Notes: a model not told the origin generated them from the sequence alone. 64,000 bases of DNA from Saccharothrix espanaensis DSM 44229 (GCF_000328705.1 NC_019673.1:5952001-6016000); one strand, 5' to 3'. Shown: positions 1 through 9,472, counted from the stretch's first letter. Numbers and translations: made by a program.

Positions 1-714
1 CGCGGCCAGTGGAGCTACTTCGGCCAAGGTCTCGCCTCCCGCCGCCTCAAGGACCCCGCTCTCACCATCGACGAACTCCCCCGGCTGGACGCCGTCGTCG
101 TCTCGCACCTGCACGGCGACCACTTCGACCGCGTCGCCGCCCGCTCCCTGGACCGCGACCTGCCGATCCTCACCACCTCGCACGCGGCCCGGAAGCTGGG
201 CCGGCGCGGCTTCCGGGAGACCGTCGGCCTGGCGACCTGGTCCGACCTCACCCTCACCCGCGACGGTGCCTCGCTGACCGTCACGTCCCTGCCCGGCCGG
301 CACGCGCTGGGCCCCCTGGCGAAGCTGCTCCCGCCGGTGATGGGCAGCATGGTCGAGTACCGCCCGCGCCCCGACGCCACGCCGCTGCGCGTCTACCTCA
401 GCGGCGACACCCTGGTGCACCGCGAACTCCACGAGATCCGCGAGCGCTACCCGGCCATCGACGTGGCCGTGGTCCACCTGGGCGGCACGAAGGTCCTCGG
501 CCTGCTGCTGACCATGGACGGCAAGCAGGGCGTCGACCTGCTGCACCTCCTCCGCCCCCGGCACGCCGTCCCCGTCCACTACGACGACTACGGCCTGATG
601 AAGTCCCCGCTGTCGGACTTCGTCGCCGAGGTCGAACGGCGCGAACCGCCGGCCGCGGTCACGTGCGTCGACCGCGGCGGCCGGTTCACCTTCCCGTCGC
701 ACCTCACCCGGTGA
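1..714 (+). CDS. MBL-fold metal-dependent hydrolase, 5'-truncated by window edge
   Basis: The frame is open from the first base and ends at TGA 712-714, so the start lies outside the window. The visible part holds the metallo-beta-lactamase metal motif HLHGDHFD near residue 39 and a later SGDT motif that fits the central aspartate strand. A late histidine (VHYDDYG) probably completes the di-metal site. This pattern fits the broad UlaG-like/MBL-fold hydrolase group, probably a cytoplasmic Zn-dependent hydrolase of unknown substrate. The last 11 bases overlap the convergent NRAMP gene. The family assignment is firm; the substrate cannot be told from the sequence. Confidence 0.88.
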   Translation, partial: RGQWSYFGQGLASRRLKDPALTIDELPRLDAVVVSHLHGDHFDRVAARSLDRDLPILTTSHAARKLGRRGFRETVGLATWSDLTLTRDGASLTVTSLPGRHALGPLAKLLPPVMGSMVEYRPRPDATPLRVYLSGDTLVHRELHEIRERYPAIDVAVVHLGGTKVLGLLLTMDGKQGVDLLHLLRPRHAVPVHYDDYGLMKSPLSDFVAEVERREPPAAVTCVDRGGRFTFPSHLTR

Positions 715-1936
715 GCGTGCGGACCAGCAGGAACAGGTTCAACGCCGAGATCACCACCGCGCCCGCCACACCGAACAGGGTCGTGCCGCGCCGGTTCACC
801 GCGCTGCCCATCACGTCCGCCCGCCGCCCCAGCAGCACCAGCGGCACCAGGGCGAACGGGATGCCGAACGACAGCACCACCTGGCTGAGCACGAGCGCCT
901 GGGTCGGATCGACCCCTAGCGCCAGCACGGCCAACGCGGGCAGCATGGTCAGCAGCCGCCGCAACACCATCGGGATGCGCCGGCGCAGGAACCCCTCCAT
1001 GACCACCTGACCGGAGTACGTGCCGACGCTCGACGCGGCCAGCCCGGACGCCAGCAGCGCCAGCGCGAACGCCAACGCCGCGCCGGGCCCCAGCAGCGCG
1101 CCCAAGCCGGCGTGCATGTCCTCCAGCGACTCCCGCGCGGGCCCCGAGCCGTGGAACGCGCCCGCCGCCACGATGAGCATGCTCGCGTTCACCGCCCCGG
1201 CCACGCCCAGCGCCACCACGATGTCCGCCCGGCTGGCCCGCAGCACCCGCCGCCGCGCCGCCGGGTCGGTGGTGTGGTGCCGCTGGGTGAGCGCCGAGTG
1301 CAGGTAGATCACGTGCGGCATCACGGTCGCGCCGAGCATGCCGGTGGCCAGCAGCACGCTGTCCACCCCGGCGAACCCGGGCACGAGCCCCGCCGCCGCG
1401 CCGGTCGGCGGTCCCAGCCGCAGCGCCTGGTAGAGGAAACCGCCGAGCACCACCGCGAGCAGCCCGACGATCACCGACTCGAACCGCCGCCGGCGCAGCG
1501 GGGCCAGCGCGAGGATGCCCGCCGACACCACCGCCGTGATCAGCGCCGCGGGCAGCAGCGGCACGCCGAACAGCAGGTTCAGCGCCACCGCCGCGCCGAC
1601 GAACTCGGCCAGGTCAGTCGCCATCGCCACCAGTTCCGCCTGCGCCCACAGCAGCCCCGTCACCGGCCGGGAGTAGTGCTCCCGGCACAGCTCGGGCAGG
1701 TTGCGCCCGGTCACCACGCCGAGCTTCGCCGACTGGTACTGGACGAACATCGCCAACGCGCTCGCCCCCACGACCACCCAGAGCAGCAGGTGGCCGTGGG
1801 CGGCGCCGCCCGCCATGTTGGTGGCGAAGTTGCCCGGGTCGACGTAGGCCACCGCGATCACGAACGCGGGCCCCATGACCACGGCCGCCGAGCGCAGCCG
1901 CGCCACGACCGGCGTCCGCGACGGGGTGTCGACCAT
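704..1936 (-). CDS. mntH: NRAMP-family divalent metal (Mn2+/Fe2+) transporter
   Basis: The 410-residue protein is almost entirely hydrophobic, with about eleven membrane helices. It carries the two NRAMP metal-site signatures: DPGNFATN in helix 1 (about residue 33) and MPHVIYLHSAL in the helix 6 region. These residues coordinate Mn2+ or Fe2+ in proton-coupled NRAMP importers. The ATG at 1936 lies 30 bases after the stop of the manganese catalase gene on the same strand, with a GGAGG-type ribosome site just upstream, so the two are probably co-transcribed. The pairing suggests the pump supplies manganese for the catalase. Length is normal for the family and no defect is visible. Confidence 0.93.
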   Translation of the reverse strand: MVDTPSRTPVVARLRSAAVVMGPAFVIAVAYVDPGNFATNMAGGAAHGHLLLWVVVGASALAMFVQYQSAKLGVVTGRNLPELCREHYSRPVTGLLWAQAELVAMATDLAEFVGAAVALNLLFGVPLLPAALITAVVSAGILALAPLRRRRFESVIVGLLAVVLGGFLYQALRLGPPTGAAAGLVPGFAGVDSVLLATGMLGATVMPHVIYLHSALTQRHHTTDPAARRRVLRASRADIVVALGVAGAVNASMLIVAAGAFHGSGPARESLEDMHAGLGALLGPGAALAFALALLASGLAASSVGTYSGQVVMEGFLRRRIPMVLRRLLTMLPALAVLALGVDPTQALVLSQVVLSFGIPFALVPLVLLGRRADVMGSAVNRRGTTLFGVAGAVVISALNLFLLVRTLTG

Positions 1937-1966
1937 GTCACCTCCTCCGAACCGGCGGTCCGGCCG

Positions 1967-2827
1967 TCACGTGAGCTTGCGGATGGCCTTCTCGATCAGC
2001 CCCAGGTTGGCCGGGCTGGTGGCGTAGAGCAGCGGGTCCGGCTTGGGTGCGGACGCCTTGTCGCCCAGCGGCTCCGGGTCCATCAGGTAGGAGAACTCGT
2101 GGGTCCCGTCCGGGGTGGGCCCGGACGCCCACCGGCCCTCCGGCCCGGCCGTGCCGTCCGAGTTGTGCCAGATCGTGCCCGCGTGCTCCTGGTGCTCCTC
2201 GTCGAACAGGGCACTGGGCGCGATCGGACCCTCCAGGCCGTCCTCCTGCAACTCCTCGATCGCGGCCAGCCACATGTTCTGGTGGGCGGTGTCGCGGGCC
2301 AGGTTGAACTTGAGCATGTCCCGCACGCCCGGGTCGTCGGTCATGTTGTAGAGCCGCGCGGTCTGCAACCGGCCCTGGGCCTCGGCGGCGACGTTGGCCC
2401 GGAAGTCGGCCATCAGGTTGCCGCTGGCGACGATGAACCGGCCGTTCCACGGCACGCCGTTGCTGTCGGACAGCGTCGGGCCGCCGCCGCTGACGATGGC
2501 CTGCTGCACGTCCATGCCGCCGACCACGGCGGCCACCACCGGGTCCTCCACGGCCTTGGCAGTCACCTCCGAGGGCGCGCCCTCCAGCAGGCGGGCCACC
2601 ATCGTCGCGAGCATCTCGACGTGGCCGATCTCCTCGGTGGCCACGTCCATGATCAGGTCTTTGTACTTGCCCTCCATCCGGCAGTTCCAGCCCTGGAACA
2701 GGTACTGCATGGTCACGGTCATCTCGCCCCAGGCCCCGCCGATCAGCTCCTGGAGCTTGCGCGCGAACAGCGCGTCGGGCTGCGCGGGCTTGGCCTCGAA
2801 CTGGAGCCTGCTGGTGTGCAGGAACAT
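1967..2827 (-). CDS. Manganese-containing catalase (ferritin-like)
   Basis: The 286-residue protein matches non-heme dimanganese catalases. The four-helix-bundle ligand motifs are visible: GAWGEMTVTMQYLFQGW near residue 30, ATEEIGHVEML near residue 64, AEAQGRLQ near residue 148 and DTAHQNMW near residue 180. The family disproportionates hydrogen peroxide to water and oxygen in the cytoplasm. The ATG at 2827 has a strong GAGGAGG site 7 bases upstream. It is the first gene of a two-gene operon with the manganese transporter. The C-terminal tail of about 60 residues after the bundle is the usual extension of actinobacterial members. Confidence 0.93.
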   Translation of the reverse strand: MFLHTSRLQFEAKPAQPDALFARKLQELIGGAWGEMTVTMQYLFQGWNCRMEGKYKDLIMDVATEEIGHVEMLATMVARLLEGAPSEVTAKAVEDPVVAAVVGGMDVQQAIVSGGGPTLSDSNGVPWNGRFIVASGNLMADFRANVAAEAQGRLQTARLYNMTDDPGVRDMLKFNLARDTAHQNMWLAAIEELQEDGLEGPIAPSALFDEEHQEHAGTIWHNSDGTAGPEGRWASGPTPDGTHEFSYLMDPEPLGDKASAPKPDPLLYATSPANLGLIEKAIRKLT

Positions 2828-3029
2828 CGCCGCCTCCTCGGTTGGGTGCGGCCGACGGTAGGCAGCGGGCGTGACCGGTCCGCGCCCGAGAACGGCACGA
2901 CCGCGTCACCGCCCCGACACCGGCGCAGGTGGATGAGGGACGAATATTTCCCCGCGGTGGTGTGGAGGCGCGATTCCCGGGCACCCGAGCGGCTCTACGG
3001 GCGTGCCGGCAGAAAGGGTGTTCGCGGCG

Positions 3030-3731
3030 ATGAACGATCGACCCCGCACCACCGTCCACCTGCTCGACGGCTTCGGCCTGGACTGCGACCAGGCGCGGGT
3101 GCACGTGGTGCCGAGTGCGCGGAAACTGGTGGCGCTGCTGGCGTTGCGCGAGGCTCCGGTCACCCGGTCGGTGGCCGCGGCGCTGCTGTGGCGCGAGACG
3201 ACCGCTCGACGGGCGGCGGCGTGCCTGCGGTCGACGCTGTGGCGGCTGTCCGAGCCGGGCGTGGTGAGCACCGCCGACGACACCCTGTTCCTGCGCCCCG
3301 GCGTGGAGGTGGACTTCCACCGCGCCCGACGGCTGGTGGACGCCGCGACGTCGGCCGATCGTGCGCCGGAGCCGGAAGCGGTGGCGCTGCTGCGCACGGA
3401 CCTGCTGCCCGGCTGGGACTACCCCTGGCTGCACGAAGAGCAGGACTGGTGGCGCGAGGCCCGGTTGCGCGCGTTGGAGGCGCTGAGCGCGCGGTTCCGG
3501 TCGTCGGGCGACCGGCTGCGGGCCCACCAGGCGGCGCTGGCGGCGGTGCAGACCGATCCGCTGCGGGAGAGCGCGCACCGGACGCTGGTGGAGTTGCACC
3601 TGGCCGAGGGCAACCCGGCACAGGCGGTGCGGCAGTACACCGCCTACCGGCTGCGGTTGCGCAGCGAGTTGGGGTTGGAGCCGTCCCCGGAGATCCACCG
3701 CCTGGTGCGTCCGCTGCTGGGCGGCCGGTGA
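3030..3731 (+). CDS. SARP/AfsR-type transcriptional regulator with BTAD domain
   Basis: The product is about 233 residues. It has an N-terminal winged-helix region (ARKLVALLALREAP...RSVAAALLW) and a C-terminal bacterial transcriptional activation domain rich in TPR-like helices (ESAHRTLVELHLAEGN, QYTAYRLRLRSELG). This is the core architecture of Streptomyces antibiotic regulatory proteins. I chose ATG 3030 because an AGAAAGGG site lies about 11 bases upstream; the GTG at 3003 would add nine unsupported residues. Its stop overlaps the start of the next small gene (TGATG), implying translational coupling. The regulated genes are unknown; the divergent manganese catalase operon is one candidate. 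Confidence 0.82.
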   Translation: MNDRPRTTVHLLDGFGLDCDQARVHVVPSARKLVALLALREAPVTRSVAAALLWRETTARRAAACLRSTLWRLSEPGVVSTADDTLFLRPGVEVDFHRARRLVDAATSADRAPEPEAVALLRTDLLPGWDYPWLHEEQDWWREARLRALEALSARFRSSGDRLRAHQAALAAVQTDPLRESAHRTLVELHLAEGNPAQAVRQYTAYRLRLRSELGLEPSPEIHRLVRPLLGGR

Positions 3732-3976
3732 TGGCGGGCCCGGCAATGGCTGTCCCGGCGGTGGCTGGCCCGGCAATGGCGATGGTGTGCATGGGGCTGC
3801 TGTGGCTGGCGGGGGTGGGGTTGTTCGTGCTGGCGTGCCGGTGGTCGGCGGCGGAACCGCGCCGAGCGCGCGAGGCGAGGCGGATCGCGACGTGGCTGCG
3901 TGCGGCCCCGTGGATGTCGGCGGTCGGGGCCTTGGTCCTCGTGGCGGGCGCCGGCCTCCTGCTCCTGGTCCCGTGA
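3731..3976 (+). CDS. Small two-helix membrane protein
   Basis: This 81-residue protein starts at an ATG overlapping the stop of the upstream SARP-like gene by one base. It has two hydrophobic segments: GLLWLAGVGLFVLACRW around residues 21-38 and a C-terminal GALVLVAGAGLLLLVP. A basic loop, RRAREARRIATWLR, lies between them. The N-terminus contains two copies of the short motif VAGPAMA/MAGPAMA. I do not recognise a family. Coupling to the regulator suggests shared expression, but no function can be assigned. Confidence 0.62.
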   Translation: MAGPAMAVPAVAGPAMAMVCMGLLWLAGVGLFVLACRWSAAEPRRAREARRIATWLRAAPWMSAVGALVLVAGAGLLLLVP

Positions 3977-4019
3977 CTCGGAAGCGTGGTGGACCCGCCG
4001 ACGAGCCGGGGACCGTGCG

Positions 4020-5213
4020 TCACGGTGTTCCGCCGGCCGGTACGAGCAGGTGCGCAGCCGCCTGGAAGTTCTTCACCACCACGTCGACCCGCCGGAAGTC
4101 GATCTCGGAGAACTCCTCGAAGCGGGTGATCAGCATGTCGTGCACGGTGTCGGAGACGAGCACGGCGACCGGCACGTCCGGGTGCCGCCGCACGACCTCG
4201 CGGACCGGGTCGCTGTCGGCCAGCCGGCAGAAGTTGACGATCGCGTCGGCGGTGAACCCGAGCGGGCCGAGGCCGACGGTGCCGATGTCCATCGCCATGC
4301 GCAGCCGGATCGGGTCGTCGTGCGCCGCGTTGTCCTCGGACAGCCGCTGCGGCAACGCCGTCAAGAGCGTGTCGAGAGCTTTCGGCAGGTCGGTGTCCGG
4401 TTCGAAGAAGGCGACCACGCCGTCCCCGGTGCCCTGGAAGTACGGGCCGTTCAGGACGATCCCGGCGTCGGCCAGCACGGCGTCCACGACCTCCCGCAGG
4501 CGCTTCTGGACCTGTTCGCGCTGTCGGATGGTCCGCTTGCCGTAGCCGACCACGTCGACCGTGAAGCCCAGCCGCACGTTGATCGCCGCATCGCCCACCG
4601 GAGCGCCGCACGGGAGCCGGATGGTGAACCCGTCGGCACGGCCGCGCGGGTGCAGGCCCCAGGAGTCGGCGGGGCGCAGCGCGTAGTCCGCGACCGCCTC
4701 GCCGACCAGTTCCCGGCACCCCTGCGGCGTCACGACCGTCAGCCAGCCCACGTCCGAGCCCGACCGGACGCCTTCGGTGCGCCGCCAGCGAACGCCGGGA
4801 CCGCCGACCTCCACGCAGTCCAGCACCGGCCTCGTCGGCGGCACCGCCACCTGGTCGTGCAGCACCCGACCGGCCAGGTCGGGCTCGTAGCGGATGAAGT
4901 CCAGACCTTTCGTCACCGCGTAACGGATCTGAGGCACTTCCACCGGAACCGACCTCGGGAGCACGTCGACCACCAGCACGTCGGGTGTGGTGAAGCGCAA
5001 CCCGATCTCGGCCCACGTCGGCGGTGGCGCTTCCGGGTCGAGCCGGGTCGCGTAGTCCACCTTGACCAGGTAGGCGTCGTGCCCGTCCGGCGCGCCGGCC
5101 AACGGGTCGACGCGCATCCCGTGGAAGGTGACGCCGCCCAGGCGGATGTCGGTGCTGTGGAACGACCTCAGCTCCTCGGTGAGCATGAGGTCGACGTGCG
5201 CGAGGGTCTGCAC
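4020..5213 (-). CDS. Class III nucleotide-cyclase-like protein paired with CHAT protease
   Basis: The 397-residue protein has an unrecognised N-terminal half (about 1-200) and a C-terminal domain resembling class III adenylate/guanylate cyclases. Visible motifs are TVDVVGYG with the first metal Asp near residue 220, QGTGDGVVAFF with the second metal Asp near residue 264, and TADAIVNFCRL, which matches the Asn/Arg transition-state segment. The purine-selecting Lys position appears to be Gln. The domain may therefore be active with altered specificity, or be a sensor. The GTG start at 5213 follows the CHAT gene stop by 13 bases with a CGGAG site, so it is the second gene of that operon. Cyclase-like partners next to caspase-like proteases are described in surveys of bacterial conflict systems; I recall this from memory and cannot confirm the exact family. 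Confidence 0.72.
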   Translation of the reverse strand: MQTLAHVDLMLTEELRSFHSTDIRLGGVTFHGMRVDPLAGAPDGHDAYLVKVDYATRLDPEAPPPTWAEIGLRFTTPDVLVVDVLPRSVPVEVPQIRYAVTKGLDFIRYEPDLAGRVLHDQVAVPPTRPVLDCVEVGGPGVRWRRTEGVRSGSDVGWLTVVTPQGCRELVGEAVADYALRPADSWGLHPRGRADGFTIRLPCGAPVGDAAINVRLGFTVDVVGYGKRTIRQREQVQKRLREVVDAVLADAGIVLNGPYFQGTGDGVVAFFEPDTDLPKALDTLLTALPQRLSEDNAAHDDPIRLRMAMDIGTVGLGPLGFTADAIVNFCRLADSDPVREVVRRHPDVPVAVLVSDTVHDMLITRFEEFSEIDFRRVDVVVKNFQAAAHLLVPAGGTP

Positions 5214-5226
5214 GAGCGCTCCGGGG

Positions 5227-8200
5227 TCAGTTGCCGACGTGGATGGAGGCCGCCCACGTCATCGGGGCGGTGGGGTGCTCCGCGCGCACCAAACGCACCG
5301 CGTGGTGCAGGGCGAGCGCGGTGTCCGGCAGGTGCGGGGCGGTGGTCCCGCCTCGGGTCAGGAAGCCGTGCACGGCCGCGCCGATCCGCGCGGCCGTCGA
5401 GTTGACCGGGGTGAGCGTGCCGATCACGCTGCCGTACCCGGCCAGGTGGAACGCCGCGGTGATGTGCACCGCCTCGTCGGCCAGCCGGACCGCCGTCAGG
5501 GACGTGTGGCACGCGGACAGCAGCGCCAGGCCCGTGCCGCCCAGGTCGAGGCGGGAGAGCAGGTCGACGGTGAGCGCGGCGTCGGCGTGGTCGTGCAGCA
5601 GCAGCCGGCCGGTGCCCGGCTCGAAGGGGTCGCTCACGGCGTGGCACGCGAAGTGCACGACCGGGTGGTGCGGCAGGGCGTCGAGCACCGCGTCCCGGGT
5701 GGCCTCGGCCGAGACCAGCGTCCGGGCACCGGGCAGCAGCGCGACGACGTCGTCCAGCTCGGCGGCGGCGGAGGGCAGCGGGGGCGCACCGGGCGTGTCC
5801 GGCATCGCCACGACGAGCGCGGGGCCGTCGGCCGTCGGGTGGCGGCTGTGCGCGAGGCCCCGGATCGAGAACGCGTAGGACGACACGACCCGGTCCAGCA
5901 CCGACCGGCCCCGTCCGTCGAGGTGGTGACCGGCCGCGTGCAGCGGCAGGTGGGTCAGCACGCCGACCGGGCACCACCACAGGCGCGGCCACTCGCCGCG
6001 CGGTGCCGAGCGCAGGCCCAGGTGGTCGAGGATCGGCTCGGTCACGTTGTCCCACAACCACTCCAGCACCTCGTGGGCGGCCCGGTGCGCGGCGGCGCGA
6101 GCCCCGTAGGTGGGTGTCGTGGTGGTCTGGGCGACCTCGAACTTCTCCGCCTGCTCCGCCGCGAGCCGGTGCGTCACCGCGGGCAGCGGCACGACCGCCA
6201 CGGGCCGTCCCCGGTGGAGCACCAAGGCGTCCGAGCGCGCCGCCGCGGCGTAGACGTACACGACCGGGCCGCGGTCGGCGTGCCCGGACAGCTCGGCGGC
6301 CGACCGCGACAGCAGGAACCGGTCCAGGCCCGGCCTGCGGCGGATCTCCGCCGGCAGCGCCGTCATCCGCTGCCGCAGGGTCGTCCGGCGCTCCGGCGGC
6401 ACGGCGAACACCGGTTGCTCCGCGACGGGGTGCTCGGCGGCGTCCAGCTCGTCGCGCACGCGGTGGAACTCGCTGTGCAGCCGGGGTTCCAGCTGCTCCA
6501 GGCGGCGCAGGTCGCCCAGGGCGTCGATCTTCTCCGCGTGCAGCAGCACCCTGGCCTGTTCCAGCAGTTCCACGGCCCGGTCGGGTCGTCCCGCCGTCAC
6601 GGCCGCCGCGGCGGCGTCGGCGGCGAGCCCGGACGCGTGGCCCAAGCCGAACTCGCGGTCCGCCCGGAGCAGGCGGCGCGGGGCGAGGGAGGGCAGCACC
6701 GCGACCGCGTCCTCGTACGCGGAGACGGCCGCCGCCGGGTCGCCGGCGGCGAGTTCGACCTCTCCCAGGCCACGCGCCGCCGCGACGCGTTCCGACGCGG
6801 TGGCGGCGGCCGACCGCAGCACGTGGGTGTAGGTCGTGCGGGCGTCGTCCAGCGCCCGGCGCTCCGACAGGTGCTTGCCCAGCTCCAGCAGCGCGGCTCC
6901 CAAGGTGAGCAGCAGCGGCGGTTCGCCCGGGGAGGCCACCGAGTCCTCGACCGCGTCCGCGGCGAGCACGCAGTGGGCGACGGCGGCGCGCAGGTCGTCC
7001 ACGTCGCCGGTCCGCGGGTACCGGTTGAGCAGGGCGTAGGCGGTGTTGGCGAGGGCGGGCTTCGGGACCTTCCGGCCCTGCGCCGGGGCGGTCGCCCGCC
7101 TGCCCACCTCGACCGCCTCGTCCAGCAGGGCCGGGTCGTCGGTGTGCGCCGCGAGCGCCGTCAACGGGATGATCAGCGACGTCCGGTCGTCCGGTCCGGG
7201 CGCGGCCAGGGCTTCCCGGCCCAGGTCGACGGCGGCGCGGAGCGCGTCCTCGTCGCCGTCGCGCTCGAAGCCCAGGACGGTGACGGACGCCGCGTCCAGC
7301 AGGATCGACGCGCGTCGGACGTGCCCCACCGGGACGGTGCGGGCGGCCTCCCGGGCCGCCTCGACCGCCCTGACCAGCACCGACCGCTCGCCGGTCCGTT
7401 CGTAGAGGGTGCGCAGGGTGCCGCCGAGCGCCGCCAGGACGAGTGCCCGGTCCGCGTCGCCGGTGCCCGTCCGGGCCACCGCGGTCGTCGCCGCGCGCGC
7501 CGACTCGACCAGCGCGCCGACGTCACCGGTCAGGTTGAACGACCCCCTCAGGACGGCGGCGAGGAGCGCTTCGGCGTGCGCCCGGTCCGGGTCGTGCTCG
7601 GCGAGGGAGCCGACCGCCCGCCGGGCCAGGCCGACCGCCTCGCGCAGCGCGTCGCGGTCACCCGCCCGCACCGCCGCGGAACTGCTGCGGAAGGCGAGGT
7701 TGGCGAGCATCGCCGGTTTGTCGCCGTCGTGGTCCGGGGTCTTGTCGCAGGCGGTCTGGAACGCCCGGACGGCTTCGGCCGCGGGCTCGTCGTCGCCGGT
7801 CTCCTCGAACAGGTCCCACAGGGCGTTCGCGAGGTTCGCCCACGCCACCCCGAGTTCCGGTCCCGCGGCCACCGCGTCGCGCCCGACCGCGACCGCTTCG
7901 CGCAGCGCGTCCGCGTCCCCCGTGTGCAGGTAGAGCGTCCGCAACGACGCGCACAGGTTCGCCGAGCGACCGGCGAGGGCCGGCGCGTCCGGGGGCGAGG
8001 CGGCCAGTGCGCGGCGGCCCACGTCGACCGCCTCCCCCAGGGCCGAGTGGTCCGAGGTGGCCTGGAACCAGGACTCCGACATCGCGGCGAGGTTGGACAG
8101 GGCGAGCGGGTCGTCCGGCGTGCGCTCGACCGCGCGACGGGTCGCGGTGATCGCTTCGGCGAGCGCGTCCACGTCGTCGGTTCGGCTGTGCAACAGGAAC

Positions 8201-8370
8201 AGGCTCGCGCCCAGGTCGCACAGGCGACCGGCCGGCGGATCGGCGACGTCGACCGCGCGCCGGAGCAGGCCGACCGCCTCGCGCAGCACGGCCACCTCCC
8301 CCGTCCGCTGGTGCTGCCGCGCGAGTTCGCGTCCCCTCCGGTGGAGGGTCGCGGGATCCCCGTTCACCAT
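5227..8370 (-). CDS. TPR-CHAT caspase-like protease
   Basis: The 1047-residue protein has a long N-terminal array of tetratricopeptide-like helices (about residues 1-640), with recurrent pieces such as DALREAVxLGRxA. It ends in a CHAT domain (about 760-1045), a clan CD caspase-fold peptidase. The catalytic pair is visible: HFACHA with the active His near residue 910, and LLSACHTS with the Cys near 954. TPR-CHAT proteins act as triggered proteases in signalling or programmed-death systems; the best-studied relative is the Craspase partner TPR-CHAT. It is the first gene of a two-gene minus-strand operon with the cyclase-like protein. The start is the ATG at 8370 or the GTG three bases later, since GGGA is the only ribosome-site-like motif. 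No substrate gene is obvious nearby. Confidence 0.88.
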   Translation of the reverse strand: MVNGDPATLHRRGRELARQHQRTGEVAVLREAVGLLRRAVDVADPPAGRLCDLGASLFLLHSRTDDVDALAEAITATRRAVERTPDDPLALSNLAAMSESWFQATSDHSALGEAVDVGRRALAASPPDAPALAGRSANLCASLRTLYLHTGDADALREAVAVGRDAVAAGPELGVAWANLANALWDLFEETGDDEPAAEAVRAFQTACDKTPDHDGDKPAMLANLAFRSSSAAVRAGDRDALREAVGLARRAVGSLAEHDPDRAHAEALLAAVLRGSFNLTGDVGALVESARAATTAVARTGTGDADRALVLAALGGTLRTLYERTGERSVLVRAVEAAREAARTVPVGHVRRASILLDAASVTVLGFERDGDEDALRAAVDLGREALAAPGPDDRTSLIIPLTALAAHTDDPALLDEAVEVGRRATAPAQGRKVPKPALANTAYALLNRYPRTGDVDDLRAAVAHCVLAADAVEDSVASPGEPPLLLTLGAALLELGKHLSERRALDDARTTYTHVLRSAAATASERVAAARGLGEVELAAGDPAAAVSAYEDAVAVLPSLAPRRLLRADREFGLGHASGLAADAAAAAVTAGRPDRAVELLEQARVLLHAEKIDALGDLRRLEQLEPRLHSEFHRVRDELDAAEHPVAEQPVFAVPPERRTTLRQRMTALPAEIRRRPGLDRFLLSRSAAELSGHADRGPVVYVYAAAARSDALVLHRGRPVAVVPLPAVTHRLAAEQAEKFEVAQTTTTPTYGARAAAHRAAHEVLEWLWDNVTEPILDHLGLRSAPRGEWPRLWWCPVGVLTHLPLHAAGHHLDGRGRSVLDRVVSSYAFSIRGLAHSRHPTADGPALVVAMPDTPGAPPLPSAAAELDDVVALLPGARTLVSAEATRDAVLDALPHHPVVHFACHAVSDPFEPGTGRLLLHDHADAALTVDLLSRLDLGGTGLALLSACHTSLTAVRLADEAVHITAAFHLAGYGSVIGTLTPVNSTAARIGAAVHGFLTRGGTTAPHLPDTALALHHAVRLVRAEHPTAPMTWAASIHVGN

Positions 8371-8623
8371 TTCCCGAATCTAACACCATTTCCGATTTCA
8401 TTTCGAGCGAGGGAATTCCCGCAGAATTACGGACTTGTCGAACGCTGTGGCGGATGCCGTCGCCACGTCGACAAGGGGGCAGTGCGGCAAACGTGTGTCC
8501 CGACGCCGAATCCGCGCGCCACCGAGACGTGAATGTCGGAGTGTGTGGAGCAAAGGGGAATGCATGGCTGTCCGGCCAAAGGAGCGAAGACGCTCGATGC
8601 GGGCGACCGAGTAGCGCACGGCA

Positions 8624-9472
8624 TCAGTCCCCGAAGGCCGCCCGGTGGGCCGCCATGCAGGTGGGCGGGAGATCGTCTGGGACCGAGACGCTGCCGACGA
8701 TCGTCGTGCGCGGCGCGAGCGGGATCGCGCGCACCCGGGTGGACCGGATCTCGGCCACCTGGTCAGCGGGCAGCACCGTCCAGCCGCGCGGATCGGAGCC
8801 GACCTCGACGATCGTGTCCTGGACGGTCCCCGCCCGGCGGCCCGGCCGCACCTGGACCCCGGCCTCCCCCAGCGCGGCGATGACAGCCAGGTCGTGGTCC
8901 TGGGAAGTCCGGAACGGGTCGGCGGCCAGCTCGGCCACACCGACCACCTCGCCACCGGCGGCGGGATGCCGCGCGGACACCACCGCGAACAGGGACTCGG
9001 TCCATGCCGGCAGCACCCGCACCCCGGGCGCCGACCGCACTCCACGCGCCAGCGCCAGGTCGAGCTCCCCCTGCCGCAGGGCGTTCAGGCGCGCGGGCAG
9101 CGGCAGGTCGACGAGCACGACGTCGAACGCCGGAGCCCTCTCCCGCAACGCGTCGATCCCCCGTTCCAAGCGGGCGGTGAACTGCCCGGTACCCGTCCCG
9201 ATGCGCATGACGCCGGCCTGCTCACGCGACACGGCCCGGACCCGGTCGGCGGCCGCGAGCGCTTCCCGCGCCGCGTCGAGCACCCTGTGCCCGGCCTCGG
9301 TCAGCCGGACCCGGTGCGGTGAGCGGTCGAACAGCCGGACGCCCAGCTCGCGCTCCAACCGCGCGATCTGCCTGCTGACCGCGGGCTGGGCGATGTGCAG
9401 CCGGTCGGCAGCCCGGCCGAAGTGCAGCTCGTCGGCGACTGTGACGAAGTACCGCAATGCCCGCAGTTCCAC
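8624..9472 (-). CDS. LysR-family transcriptional regulator
   Basis: The 282-residue protein begins with a classic LysR helix-turn-helix (LRYFVTVADELHFGRAADRL, then QPAVSRQIARLERELG). A type 2 periplasmic-binding-like effector domain follows from about residue 90. The GTG start at 9472 has a GGGGAGG site a few bases upstream. The gene is divergent from the F420-type oxidoreductase at 9563, leaving 90 bases between the two starts. This is the standard arrangement for a LysR protein controlling its divergent neighbour and itself. Ligand unknown. No defect is visible. Confidence 0.92.
   Translation of the reverse strand: MELRALRYFVTVADELHFGRAADRLHIAQPAVSRQIARLERELGVRLFDRSPHRVRLTEAGHRVLDAAREALAAADRVRAVSREQAGVMRIGTGTGQFTARLERGIDALRERAPAFDVVLVDLPLPARLNALRQGELDLALARGVRSAPGVRVLPAWTESLFAVVSARHPAAGGEVVGVAELAADPFRTSQDHDLAVIAALGEAGVQVRPGRRAGTVQDTIVEVGSDPRGWTVLPADQVAEIRSTRVRAIPLAPRTTIVGSVSVPDDLPPTCMAAHRAAFGD

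Noticed and set aside
1112..3976. A 954-codon open frame on the plus strand
   Set aside because: Most of it is His/Arg/Gly-rich and opposite the NRAMP and catalase genes; only its last 81 codons form a plausible gene.
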